A DNA stretch of 64,000 bases, taken from contig NZ_FOBB01000009.1 in NCBI RefSeq assembly GCF_900109685.1, positions 274,659 to 338,658 of the forward strand. Direction: 5' to 3'. Within the stretch, counting starts at the first letter, position 1. Each line of letters begins with the position of its first letter. The stretch is from Chitinophaga rupis (GTDB taxonomy: Bacteria; Bacteroidota; Bacteroidia; Chitinophagales; Chitinophagaceae). This document shows positions 9,284-18,356 of this stretch, in pieces. The position numbers and the translations under genes are program-made. A model generated the notes under the pieces. That model had not been told where the DNA came from, did not search any database, and was given only the letters and a program-made list of their open reading frames with translations.

Positions 9284-9325
9284 GGTCTGAGATCTAAAAT
9301 CGTAAATCTTAAATCGTAAATCCGC
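9284..9325. repeat. Heptad-repeat element 4 (nuoL/nuoM gap), single arm
   Basis: The gap consists of exactly six 7-mers between the nuoL TAA and the nuoM ATG: GGTCTGA, GATCTAA, AATCGTA, AATCTTA, AATCGTA, AATCCGC. The words are those of the right arms of elements 2 and 3. No left arm or loop is present, so this is either a half element or the product of a deletion. Confidence 0.8.
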
Positions 9326-10876
9326 ATGGTCCTGTTATATATTATACTGATCCCAATGTTCGGCGCTTTGCTTTCCTGGCTGGCATCGGCCAGGAACATT
9401 GCGCTATGCCGGTGGATTGCGCTGGTAAGCCTGTTGTGCGGCCTGCTGCTGGTAACCGTTTTGTGGGTGAGCAACGCTGCAGATCCAACGCCTGCCGGGC
9501 ACTGGATGTACAACTGGCAGCAACCGTGGATCCCTCATTTTGGTATTAGCCTGCACCTGGCTATGGACGGACTAAGCCTGGTAATGCTGGCGCTTACTTT
9601 TTTCCTGGGCGCATTATCCGTATTAATATCATGGCGGGAAATAAAATTTAAAATTGGCTTCTTTCACTTTAACCTGCTGTTTGTAATTGCCGGCATAGCC
9701 GGTGTGTTCCTGACCATGGACCTGTTCCTGTTTTACTTTTTCTGGGAGGTGATGTTAATACCCATGTACTTCCTGATAGGGATATGGGGGCATGAGCGGC
9801 GGGAATATGCGGCGTATAAGTTCTTCATTTTTACGCAGGCCGGCGGGCTGTTAATGCTGCTGGCTATACTGGGCCTGTACTTTATTCATGGCGCTAACAC
9901 CGGCGTATATACGTTCGATTATTTTTACCTGTTAAATACTCCTATGGAGCGCGCGGTAGCACAATGGCTGATGCTGGGTTTCCTGGTGGCCTTTGTTGTA
10001 AAGCTGCCGGCTATTCCCTTTCATACCTGGCTGCCCGATGCGCATACTGAAGCGCCTACCGCCGGTAGCGTGGTGCTGGCAGGGCTGTTATTAAAAACAG
10101 GCGCGTATGGCATTCTGCGTTTTGTGCTGCCGCTTTTCCCGGCTGCATCGCATGACTTTGCACCCTGGGCTATGCTGCTCGGTGTAGCAGGTATTTTGTA
10201 CGGCGGGCAGCTGGCTTATTCGCAGCCGGATCTGAAACGCTTAATTGCCTATACCAGCGTTAGCCATATGGGTTTTGTGCTGCTGGGCGCTTTTGCTTTT
10301 AATGAGCTGGCCTATAAGGGTGTGGTGATGCAAATGATCGCACATGGTATTAGCACCGGGGCTTTGTTCATGATAGCGGGCGCTTTGTATGAGCGTATGC
10401 ATACCCGTGAGCTAAGCCGTATGGGCGGGTTATGGCCTGCCATGCCGGCTATGGGCACTGTAACCATGATCTTTGTAATGGCATCGCTGGGATTGCCCGG
10501 GCTGGGAAATTTTGTAGCGGAGTTCATGATCCTGTTAGGCAGCTGGCAGGCAAACCATATCATGACCATACTGGCTACTATCGGGTTGGTGATTGCCACG
10601 GTATACTCCCTGCGCATTATGCAAAAAGTATTCTTCGGACAGTCAGAGCGGCAGTATGCCCTGCCGGACCTGGGGTTGCGGGAATGGCTGATCATGGCGC
10701 CGTTGGTAGTAGTGATATTGTGGCTGGGCGTGTATCCGCAAACGGTGCTGGGCACCATTACGAATTACGAGTTACGGATTACGACATTCTCCGCGCCGCA
10801 TGTTCCACAAGCTGAAAGCAGTGGGCGTGTAGTGCCAGTAAGTGATTCATCGTTCGTAATTAATCATGCGCCGTAA
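9326..10876 (+). CDS. nuoM: NADH-quinone oxidoreductase subunit M (antiporter-like), with repeat-encoded tail
   Basis: A 516-residue antiporter-like subunit (ND4 family). Family signatures are the FYFFWEVMLIPMYFLIGIWG helix with its conserved glutamate, PFHTWLPDAHTEAPTAGSVVLAGLLLKTGAYG, and the SQPDLKRLIAYTSVSHMGFV lysine helix. The expected end of the protein falls near GVYPQTVLGTI (about residue 476). The following ~40 residues are read out of heptad-repeat element 5 and look like no family sequence. The tail is probably tolerated because it lies beyond the last conserved helix. Confidence 0.95.
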   Translation: MVLLYIILIPMFGALLSWLASARNIALCRWIALVSLLCGLLLVTVLWVSNAADPTPAGHWMYNWQQPWIPHFGISLHLAMDGLSLVMLALTFFLGALSVLISWREIKFKIGFFHFNLLFVIAGIAGVFLTMDLFLFYFFWEVMLIPMYFLIGIWGHERREYAAYKFFIFTQAGGLLMLLAILGLYFIHGANTGVYTFDYFYLLNTPMERAVAQWLMLGFLVAFVVKLPAIPFHTWLPDAHTEAPTAGSVVLAGLLLKTGAYGILRFVLPLFPAASHDFAPWAMLLGVAGILYGGQLAYSQPDLKRLIAYTSVSHMGFVLLGAFAFNELAYKGVVMQMIAHGISTGALFMIAGALYERMHTRELSRMGGLWPAMPAMGTVTMIFVMASLGLPGLGNFVAEFMILLGSWQANHIMTILATIGLVIATVYSLRIMQKVFFGQSERQYALPDLGLREWLIMAPLVVVILWLGVYPQTVLGTITNYELRITTFSAPHVPQAESSGRVVPVSDSSFVINHAP

Positions 10877-10924
10877 CAGTATCGTCCATGCTCTACTCAA
10901 TTCGTAATTGATAATTCGTAATTC
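10756..10924. repeat. Heptad-repeat hairpin element 5 (nuoM end and nuoM/nuoN gap)
   Basis: Left arm 10756-10783 is made of CATTACG, AATTACG, AGTTACG and GATTACG and lies inside the nuoM reading frame. Right arm 10899-10924 (units like ATTCGTA and ATTGATA) lies after the nuoM stop. An extra right-arm-like patch, with GTAATTAATC, sits around 10855-10866. The two main arms are complementary. The element therefore overlaps the last ~40 codons of nuoM. Confidence 0.8.
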
Positions 10925-10932
10925 ACTCTGCT

Positions 10933-12372
10933 ATGACTTTCGAAGACTTACTCAGCCTGGGGCCTTTATTCAATATCTGCGGAGCAGCGGTATTGTGTAT
11001 GCTGCTGGTAGCGATCTGGCGTAATCACCGGCTTATATATTATGTAACCCTGGTGGCCTTTGCGCTGGCGCTGATGTCGGTAGTGCCGGTGGCCACACTG
11101 TTGCCACATACCATTGCCCCGCTGATAGTAATAGATATGTTTGCGCTGTTCAACAGCGGCGCTATTGTAGGGTCGGGGCTGATCATTGTACTGTTATCCT
11201 ATAACTATTTTGAGGAGCGGGAAGAACGTAAGGAGGAGTATTACCTGCTGTTGCTGCTGGCTACTGCCGGTGCGCTGGTGCTGGTGATCAGCCGGCATTT
11301 TATGTCGTTCTTCCTGGGGCTTGAAATGCTGAGCATTAGCCTGTATGGCCTTATTGCGTATCTGCGTGCCCGTCAGCGCTCAGATGAAGCGGGCATAAAA
11401 TATTTGATACTGGCGGCGTTGTCCTCCGCGTTCTTATTGTTCGGGATGGCGCTGGTATATGGTTTCACCGGGCATATGGATTTTCCCGGTATTGGCGCTT
11501 ACCTGCGGCAGGCCGGCACTTTTCCGCTGCCTGTAATTGCGGGTTTTGGGCTGATGCTGATAGGGATTGGTTTTAAGCTGGGTATTGTGCCTTTTCATAT
11601 GTGGGCGCCGGATATTTATGAAGGAGCGCCGCTACCGGTAGCTGCTTTTGTGGCTACTATTTCAAAAGGCGGGGTGCTGGTGGTGCTGATCCGTTTTTAC
11701 CAGGATATTGATGGCCGCAATTATACCATGTTGTGGTGGATACTGGCTATTACAGCCATTGCTTCAATGTTTGTGGGCAATCTGCTGGCCCTTACGCAGC
11801 AGAATATTAAGCGTATGCTGGCTTATTCTTCCATTGCACACCTGGGTTATTTGCTGGTGGCTTTTTTATCTGATACGCAATCGGGTTTGGAGGCTATTGC
11901 TTTTTACCTGACGGCCTATTTCCCCACCAGCATTGGTGCATTTGGTGTATTGATTGTAATGAGCAGCAGCGTGCAGGATGCGGAAACGGTGGAGGATTAC
12001 CGGGGCCTGTTCTGGCGTTATCCCTGGGTGGCGCTGGTATTTACGGTGATGCTGTTATCCCTGGCAGGCATTCCGCTTACAGCGGGTTTCATTGGCAAGT
12101 TCTATATTGTAATGGCCGGCGTTGACGGGCACCATTGGTTCCTGCTCCTGATGCTGGTGATCAATAGTGTTATAGGCCTGTACTATTATATGAGGGTGGT
12201 GGCTATGATGTTCCGCACTACGGATACGTCTCAACGTATTTTCATCAAACCTTCCTTACCGTTGGCCGGTAATATTACCCTGGGCCTGATAGTAATGCTG
12301 CTGGTAGGTTTGGGCGTATACCCCACGGCTATGATGCAGCTGATACAGCAAATGATGACGCTGATAAAATGA
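10933..12372 (+). CDS. nuoN: NADH-quinone oxidoreductase subunit N (antiporter-like)
   Basis: A 479-residue antiporter-like membrane subunit (ND2 family) and the last gene of the complex I run. Signatures are FFLGLEMLSISLYGLIAYLR, the GFKLGIVPFHMWAPDIYEGAPLPVAAFVATISKGGVL region, and the lysine helix ALTQQNIKRMLAYSSIAHLGYLLVAF. Length is normal. The stop is only four bases from the stop of the convergent gene at 12377, with no visible terminator hairpin between. Confidence 0.95.
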   Translation: MTFEDLLSLGPLFNICGAAVLCMLLVAIWRNHRLIYYVTLVAFALALMSVVPVATLLPHTIAPLIVIDMFALFNSGAIVGSGLIIVLLSYNYFEEREERKEEYYLLLLLATAGALVLVISRHFMSFFLGLEMLSISLYGLIAYLRARQRSDEAGIKYLILAALSSAFLLFGMALVYGFTGHMDFPGIGAYLRQAGTFPLPVIAGFGLMLIGIGFKLGIVPFHMWAPDIYEGAPLPVAAFVATISKGGVLVVLIRFYQDIDGRNYTMLWWILAITAIASMFVGNLLALTQQNIKRMLAYSSIAHLGYLLVAFLSDTQSGLEAIAFYLTAYFPTSIGAFGVLIVMSSSVQDAETVEDYRGLFWRYPWVALVFTVMLLSLAGIPLTAGFIGKFYIVMAGVDGHHWFLLLMLVINSVIGLYYYMRVVAMMFRTTDTSQRIFIKPSLPLAGNITLGLIVMLLVGLGVYPTAMMQLIQQMMTLIK

Positions 12373-12376
12373 TACA

Positions 12377-12850
12377 TTAATACCGGTAATACTTCTGTAC
12401 ATTAAAAGCAATCGGTAACCCTATCATTACAACAATAATAGCCATGCCTAATAAAGCAGGCGCCCAGCGCAAAGGCGCCTGCTGAAAATTAGAAAGGGGC
12501 AATACGGCCAGGTTCATTACCAGCCATACCAGTACGCCGAACAATACGCCGCTTACTACCCACTGCCGGTGTAAAAAAGGCAGGTGGGGATACAACAGGA
12601 AATAAACTGTTGTAAAGATGAGCGCAATAGCGTAATGGAACAGCAGCCCTGTTAAGGCCATGGTAACACCGCCGGCAAATGCTTCCCTGCCAAATATGCC
12701 ACTGGCAACGCCCTGAAGGATCTGCACGGGTGTAGCTTTCCCCATAATAAGCGCATACACGGTAATGGCAGAGAGAATGTCCAGGGTGCCGGCTATTAGC
12801 CCGGTCCGTAAAATGGTGTTTACATTTGATGCTACAGAATGCGCTGTCAT
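12377..12850 (-). CDS. Small membrane protein, unknown function
   Basis: A 157-residue protein with about four hydrophobic helices (roughly residues 15-37, 60-85, 95-115 and 130-150). The pattern GIFGREAFAGG followed by ALTGLLFHYAIALIFTTVYFLLY recalls a family of small bacterial membrane proteins of unknown role that I cannot name with confidence. It is convergent with nuoN and stands alone: no gene lies downstream on its strand, and the 841 bases upstream contain no recognisable gene. Confidence 0.75.
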   Translation of the reverse strand: MTAHSVASNVNTILRTGLIAGTLDILSAITVYALIMGKATPVQILQGVASGIFGREAFAGGVTMALTGLLFHYAIALIFTTVYFLLYPHLPFLHRQWVVSGVLFGVLVWLVMNLAVLPLSNFQQAPLRWAPALLGMAIIVVMIGLPIAFNVQKYYRY

Positions 12851-13691
12851 AATTCTTGTTTCCTTTTTTAAAGCATGGTTCCCGTTTACGAGCTATAATT
12901 GATTTGCTGTAACCTTTTTGGCGGAAGGAGCTGGGATCATGAATTGGTTGAATTAAAGATCAAATCAAATGTAAACAAGGATCATCAGGGCTTGTAACAA
13001 ATTCAACCAGGGGCCGGGAAGCGTATACAAACAGCACCCCGTAATGGCGGAAAGGCGTTGGTAGGTTGCAAACAGCCCGCCGGTTGTTGTAAGCGGTTAA
13101 TGGTGTACGATCTTAAAACTCCGCAATATATATGGTAAGGCGCCGTATATCATGGATGGGCAGGCATAATGCCTTTCCACCCATGATCCCGGACCACTCC
13201 CGCCAAAGAATAGCAGCAGCTTACATGCGACAGGGGAGGTAGTAGTTCGGCCCCTGTTCGTGTCATACCTATACTGAAAGGGGTTTCTCTTTTGAATGTG
13301 GCGTACATAGTGATGCTGAAAGCAATATGTTTTTGGGGCCACAAACTGATGAAGACAAAATCCCTGGAAAAGGACTTTCCTGTAATGTCATGATCAGCAG
13401 AAGATATAATATCTCCACAACCCGGCTACGGGTATTACCGCAGCGGGAGCAGCTGTTTAAAAATCTGTTTTCCAATTCTGTGTAAATGGGGTCAGCTTCA
13501 AGTTGCTGAAGGTAGTTCGGCATGCTTCAGCAATACTGTTCTTTTGTACTCAATGTGAAATGTTTTTAAGGGTTAATAAAAATGTGAATCGGCAGTAAAG
13601 ATAAGGGTTGCCTGCTTTTTGAAAAATTGAAAACTATGAACGGTTTTGTATTTAAAATAAACGGCAGCCTCCGCTTTTCCAAAGGCCTTTG
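12851..13691. other. Gene-poor stretch, nothing recognised
   Basis: This stretch lies between the promoter side of the small membrane protein and the 3' end of the LytTR regulator. No heptad-repeat element, RNA gene or clear terminator was seen. The longest frame (13269-13523, minus, 84 codons) starts plausibly with MPNYLQQLEADPIYTELENR but then turns into serine/cysteine-rich sequence unlike a folded protein. It could be the remnant of a decayed gene. Confidence 0.4.
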
Positions 13692-14450
13692 CTAAAAATG
13701 GAACAGCTCTTTCATCCTTGCCATAAACGGCTCTTTCTTACGGCGGCTTACTTCTATCTGCGCGCCGTTGGTCATAATAACAGTGCCGCCTTCCCCGCGC
13801 TGGTATTCAATTACATGCTGCAGGTTTACCAGGTACGATTTATGCACACGCAGGAAATTAGTACCGGTGAGCAGCGCATCATAATCGCTTAATGGTTTGG
13901 ATACAATGATGGATCTCTTATTCACCAGGTGCACAATAGTATAGCTTCTTTCTGCTGCGCAGTACACGATCTCATCCAGCTTTAGTACGGTGAAGCCTTT
14001 GAGTGTAGGCAGGCACAGGCGCATTTCCATGGGCATACCGGTTTTGTGAATGTTGTAGGCCAGCGTGGATACAGGCTCGTTCTCCTTCTCCGCAGCGCGT
14101 CTTTTTTCAACACGTTGCACCGCTTCCATCAGGCGGTCCTCATCCACCGGCTTCAGTAAATAATCTGCGGCGCTGTATTGTAAAGCCTGCAGCATATACT
14201 CATTATGCGCGGTTACAAATACCACTTCAAAATCCTGGCGTGAAAGGTCCATCAGCATTTCAATGCCGTTCTTACCGGGCATCTGGATATCCAGGAATAC
14301 CACATCGGGTTCCAGCTCCTGCAGCTTTTGGCTGGCAGCGGCTGCAGTGGAACAGCTGGCCAGCACATTCACCTGTGGGCAGTTGTTTTCCAGCATTTTG
14401 CGGAGGGTTACAATGCCATTCACCTCATCGTCAACAATGATTGCTTTCAT
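13692..14450 (-). CDS. LytTR-family response regulator
   Basis: A 252-residue two-component regulator. The receiver domain (residues 1-120) has the acidic pair D7/D8, the phospho-acceptor D54 in DVVFLDIQMPGKNG, the switch T80 and the K100-P101 pair. The C-terminal 100 residues are a LytTR DNA-binding domain, recognisable by NFLRVHKSYLVNL and ISRRKK-like (here VSRRKK) segments. The gene starts 10 bases after the stop of the kinase gene at 14461, so the two form one operon and almost certainly one signalling pair. Target genes are not evident. Confidence 0.92.
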   Translation of the reverse strand: MKAIIVDDEVNGIVTLRKMLENNCPQVNVLASCSTAAAASQKLQELEPDVVFLDIQMPGKNGIEMLMDLSRQDFEVVFVTAHNEYMLQALQYSAADYLLKPVDEDRLMEAVQRVEKRRAAEKENEPVSTLAYNIHKTGMPMEMRLCLPTLKGFTVLKLDEIVYCAAERSYTIVHLVNKRSIIVSKPLSDYDALLTGTNFLRVHKSYLVNLQHVIEYQRGEGGTVIMTNGAQIEVSRRKKEPFMARMKELFHF

Positions 14451-14460
14451 ACTGTGTATT

Positions 14461-17400
14461 TTAAAGATCAGTTAGTTTAAAGCGGAGCACCGCTTGTGTA
14501 CCGGTATTATGATGGCCGTTATCGCTACGGTCTGTGATGGTTAATGCGCAATCCATATGATATTTCTCATTCATGATGCTGATGCGGTTGCGCAGGTTAT
14601 CCAGCCCCACGGAGCGGTGTGTAGTTTTGCGCTGCTGTTTCAGCTTTTCCGCCTGCCGTATGCCAATGCCGTTATCTGTAATAGTGCAGGTGAACACTTC
14701 GCCCTGCAGGCTAAAAACAATGTCCACGGCTTTTTCTCCTTCACGGTGCATTAACCCGTGCCAGATGGCATTTTCCACCAATGGCTGTATCATTAAGGTG
14801 GGAATGGTAATATCTTCATCCGCCAGCTCATCATCTGTTTGTATGGTGTAGGTGAAGGAGTCATCAAAACGCAGCTTTTCCATTTGCAGGTAACTTTCCA
14901 GGTACTCAATGTTTTCCTTTAGCGTTACAAAAGACTGTTTGGACTGGCTGAGCGTAAGGCGTATCATTTGCGCAAACTTGCTCAGGTAGCGGGATGCATT
15001 GGAGATGTCCTGCTCCAGTATCATTCGCTTAATACCATTGAGCGCATTAAAAATGAAGTGCGGGTTCATTTGCGTTTGCAGGGCCAGCAGCTGCGCCTCG
15101 GCCAGCTGCTCGTTAATGGAGTTCAGCTCTTCATGTTTAATACGCAGTGATTGTTCGGATGCCAGCTGCCGTTGCAAAATGCCGGTACGCCATCTGAATA
15201 CTGTGTACACTGCTATGGCTGCCAGTAATAACAACAGGCCAAAGAACCAGGGCGTAAGCCAGAAGGGCGGCAGCACGCGAATAGTGAACTCCTGAACCTG
15301 CTCAGGCCAGCGGTTGTTAATGGCAAACAGCTTTACCTGCACGCGGTATAAACCCGGCGCCAGGCTGGCTATGTTAAAGGTATTCCGGACGCCCAGCTGT
15401 TGCCAGCCGCTGCTATCTGCTTTTAAGATGCGATAGGCAAAACGCTGGCTGCTGCTGTACAGGAAATTAATGCTGCCCAGCGTAACCGTAATATCATTCC
15501 GGTACCAGCTGGTGGTAATTTCTTTGGCAGGGAAATGGATCTCCTGCTGATCACCGATGCTAATATTTTCAATAAAAAATGGCGGCGCCGTCATTGTTGT
15601 AAGCAAACTTTCAGGGTCGAATTTTACAAGAATACGGGAAAACCCTATGCTGAGTTGCCTGCTGGCGGTATCGTAATAAAATTTGCTGCCGTCTGCTACC
15701 GGCAGGTCGGGGAAGCCATCTTCCTTACCAAAGGAAACCATACGCAGGGTGGCCAGGTCCAGGCAGGAGAGGCCGGAGTGGCCGGCCATCCACAGGCGGT
15801 TGTTTACCACCGTCATAGCGGCAATATTATTATCCTGCAGGCCGTTGCTACGTGTATAATGCAGCCATTTACCGGTACGCAGGTTATAGCCGGCAAGGCC
15901 ATTGTTGTTACTGTTACACCAGATAGTGTTGTGCTCATCCACCACAAAATTATTCACCTGGCGGTCCGGCATTTTAATGTAGGGAAAGGTATCTACCAAA
16001 CGGTCAAACTGTTGGGTGAAGGGGTTGTAACGGCACAGGCCATGCCCTGCCATCCATATGTTGCCGGCAGTGTCAAGGCCCAGGCGCAGCGCGCGTTGTA
16101 TGCCGCGGTACAGGGGCGTAGCGGTATTAACGGGTGTCAGCTGTCGGGTGGCTGCGCTGTAAGTATAAATATTGGCTGCGGTGATCCAGGTACGGCCCCG
16201 ATGGTCCGTTTGCAGGTCGGCTGCTTCATACTCCGGCAGGTCCCAGTGCTGCAATACTTTATGGGTTTGCAGATCCAGGCGCAGCAGGGGACGTTCCGTG
16301 CCTACCAGTAAGCTATGCTCATCTGCAGGGGCTAAGCAATAAATATTATCTGCTGCTGCGGCATAGCTTTTAAAGCTGATGCGCTTATTAAAACGGAAAG
16401 GCTGCTTGTCAAACACCAGCAGGCCGCCGTTCTCCCGGCAGGCTACGTACAGCTGATCGCCGGCGCCATACACATCATCCATTATTAAATTGGGGAATGC
16501 GGTATTGATGCTTAACGGCAGCGCGGCCTGCTCTATCCGCCCCTGGCGGTTGTGCTGGTGGAATAGCCCCTTGTTAGTGCCTACCCATAAGTAGCCATCG
16601 CGGTCCTTTAACAAGCTGTTGCAGCTGTAGGCGGCAAAATATTTTTCCGGGAAAATGTGCGCATTGCCGGTTTGCGGGTTAAAGATCATTTTATGAAAAC
16701 CGGATACCTGTCCGGTAAAATAAAAAAGTGTATCATTTACCTGTATCAGCTTGGAACGCTCGCCTATCAGCCGTTCCTGGTAGGGGAGCACTGGCAGGCG
16801 GCTTACTATTTTTTGTTGTGTGGGCACATCCACATAGATGAGGCTATCGGAATTCTCAGGCAGTATAAAAAAGCGGCCGGTCCTGATCTGGAACACCTTG
16901 GATTGGGAAAGCGGCAGGTATTCCGCCAGCAGCGGACAGTCTGCCGCCTCCATTTTTTTTACCCGGTGTGTAACGGTGTTGTAGAGATAAAAGCCTAAAT
17001 AGGAAGTGATGATGAACCGCTGCTCATCCAGCTGCAACAAGCCAATGCCGAAGATCAGCGGCTGTGTGATCTCGCTGTCTTTGTAATGATCATACCTGTA
17101 TACGAGGCGGTAATTTTTATCGTAATGGTAAATGCCCGGGCGCGTAAGCACAATGATATCCCCGTTGTTGCAGCTCCGCACCGACATGATATTATTGAAC
17201 TTATACTGGAACTTTTTTTGTTTGTAGGGGATGAAGATATTACGTGCATCGCCGGTAGCAGTGTTGATCATATGCAGGCCCACGCCCGTGCGCACGCCCA
17301 GGCGCGATTGGCCTAAAAATACCAGGCCTTTGATCTCTTCTGCGGGCAGCGACAAACTATCGTCTGTATTATGGAACTGCATAAACTGGCTGCCATTGTA

Positions 17401-17601
17401 ACGATTGAGGCCGGAGGACGTGGCCGCCCAGATATAACCGGTGGCATCCTGCACGAGGCTGGTAATATTATCATCAGATAAACCCTCTTGCCGGGAGTAA
17501 CGGGTGAAATCACTTTCACGAAGATCCTGGGCCGTTAACAAATTACAAAAGAGGCATAGCAGGGGTACTATAGTTAACCGAACATACATACCTGTAAACA
17601 T
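14461..17601 (-). CDS. Sensor kinase with two-component propeller, Y_Y_Y and LytS-type kinase domains
   Basis: About 1046 residues. The ATG at 17589 gives a cleaner signal peptide (MYVRLTIVPLLCLFCNLLTA) than the one at 17601. A periplasmic beta-propeller follows, with repeats such as GYIWAATSSGLNRYNG and GYLWVGTNKGLFHQHN. Then come a Y_Y_Y immunoglobulin-like module, a single membrane helix (FFGLLLLLAAIAVYTVF) and a His_kinase domain with the phospho-acceptor in QMNPHFIFNALNGI (His about residue 848). The HATPase region shows NAIWHGLMHR and DNGIGI. This layout is common in Bacteroidota kinases that sense carbohydrates, but no ligand can be read from the sequence. It is followed by its regulator. 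Confidence 0.93.
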   Translation of the reverse strand: MFTGMYVRLTIVPLLCLFCNLLTAQDLRESDFTRYSRQEGLSDDNITSLVQDATGYIWAATSSGLNRYNGSQFMQFHNTDDSLSLPAEEIKGLVFLGQSRLGVRTGVGLHMINTATGDARNIFIPYKQKKFQYKFNNIMSVRSCNNGDIIVLTRPGIYHYDKNYRLVYRYDHYKDSEITQPLIFGIGLLQLDEQRFIITSYLGFYLYNTVTHRVKKMEAADCPLLAEYLPLSQSKVFQIRTGRFFILPENSDSLIYVDVPTQQKIVSRLPVLPYQERLIGERSKLIQVNDTLFYFTGQVSGFHKMIFNPQTGNAHIFPEKYFAAYSCNSLLKDRDGYLWVGTNKGLFHQHNRQGRIEQAALPLSINTAFPNLIMDDVYGAGDQLYVACRENGGLLVFDKQPFRFNKRISFKSYAAAADNIYCLAPADEHSLLVGTERPLLRLDLQTHKVLQHWDLPEYEAADLQTDHRGRTWITAANIYTYSAATRQLTPVNTATPLYRGIQRALRLGLDTAGNIWMAGHGLCRYNPFTQQFDRLVDTFPYIKMPDRQVNNFVVDEHNTIWCNSNNNGLAGYNLRTGKWLHYTRSNGLQDNNIAAMTVVNNRLWMAGHSGLSCLDLATLRMVSFGKEDGFPDLPVADGSKFYYDTASRQLSIGFSRILVKFDPESLLTTMTAPPFFIENISIGDQQEIHFPAKEITTSWYRNDITVTLGSINFLYSSSQRFAYRILKADSSGWQQLGVRNTFNIASLAPGLYRVQVKLFAINNRWPEQVQEFTIRVLPPFWLTPWFFGLLLLLAAIAVYTVFRWRTGILQRQLASEQSLRIKHEELNSINEQLAEAQLLALQTQMNPHFIFNALNGIKRMILEQDISNASRYLSKFAQMIRLTLSQSKQSFVTLKENIEYLESYLQMEKLRFDDSFTYTIQTDDELADEDITIPTLMIQPLVENAIWHGLMHREGEKAVDIVFSLQGEVFTCTITDNGIGIRQAEKLKQQRKTTHRSVGLDNLRNRISIMNEKYHMDCALTITDRSDNGHHNTGTQAVLRFKLTDL

Positions 17602-17651
17602 TGGGGTGGCCCCAAAGTTACTTTCTTTTGCTAAAACCAGGTAGCTGAAAT

Positions 17652-18356
17652 TTATTGCTCCAATACCCGCATCACCAGCTCTTTATAACTGCGGCCAATG
17701 GGAATGGGAGCGCCGTTGATCTCTACATCAGTAGCAGTAAAGGCATCTATCTTGTTCTTTGCTACAATAAAGGAGCGGTGCACGCGCAGGAAATTGTTCT
17801 TGGCCAGCAGCTCTTCTATTTGTCCCAGCTGGAATTTGGTGAGGATAGTTTTATCGCGGGTTACAATACGGATGTACTCTTTCATGCTTTCAATGTACAA
17901 GATCTCATCCAGGTACACCTTTACCATTTTTTTGCTTACGTTAAAGAACAGGTGCGTTCTTTCCGGGGTTGCGGCAGCAGCCGTTGCGGGGGATACTGCT
18001 GCTGGTTTTTGTACTTTGTTCACCGCCATCAGGAAGCGGCTGAACTCAATGGGTTTAAGCAGATAGTCCACCACGTTCAGCTCATAACCCTGCAATGCAT
18101 ATTCCTGGTAAGCGGTGGTAATAATGATCTGCGGCGGTTCTTTCAGCGCTTTTATAAACTGCATGCCTTTCAGCTTGGGCAGGTGAATATCCAGGAACAC
18201 TACATCTACTTTTTCTTTTTGCAGTATTTCCATGGCGTAAATGGCATCACTGCAAATGCCCTGCAGCTGCAGGAAAGGCACCTGCTGAATATAATCGCTC
18301 AGCACTTCTGCGGCCAGCGGCTCATCTTCCACAATAAGGCAGCTATATTTTTGCAT
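17652..18356 (-). CDS. LytTR-family response regulator
   Basis: A 234-residue regulator with receiver residues E10/D11, phospho-acceptor D56 in DVVFLDIHLPKLKG, T80 and K101-P102, then a short alanine/threonine-rich linker (AAVSPATAAAATPE) and a LytTR DNA-binding domain (FLRVHRSFIVAKNKID). The start overlaps the end of the kinase gene at 18343 by 14 bases, indicating translational coupling. It differs clearly from the regulator at 13692, so the two are separate systems rather than a recent duplication. Confidence 0.92.
   Translation of the reverse strand: MQKYSCLIVEDEPLAAEVLSDYIQQVPFLQLQGICSDAIYAMEILQKEKVDVVFLDIHLPKLKGMQFIKALKEPPQIIITTAYQEYALQGYELNVVDYLLKPIEFSRFLMAVNKVQKPAAVSPATAAAATPERTHLFFNVSKKMVKVYLDEILYIESMKEYIRIVTRDKTILTKFQLGQIEELLAKNNFLRVHRSFIVAKNKIDAFTATDVEINGAPIPIGRSYKELVMRVLEQ

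Noticed and set aside
13097..13344. Short frames on the minus strand before the LytTR regulator
   Set aside because: Overlapping each other in two frames, rich in rare residues and without a family match; no support as genes.
15535..16311. A 258-codon open frame on the plus strand
   Set aside because: Antisense to the propeller region of the sensor kinase; no family features or separate promoter.
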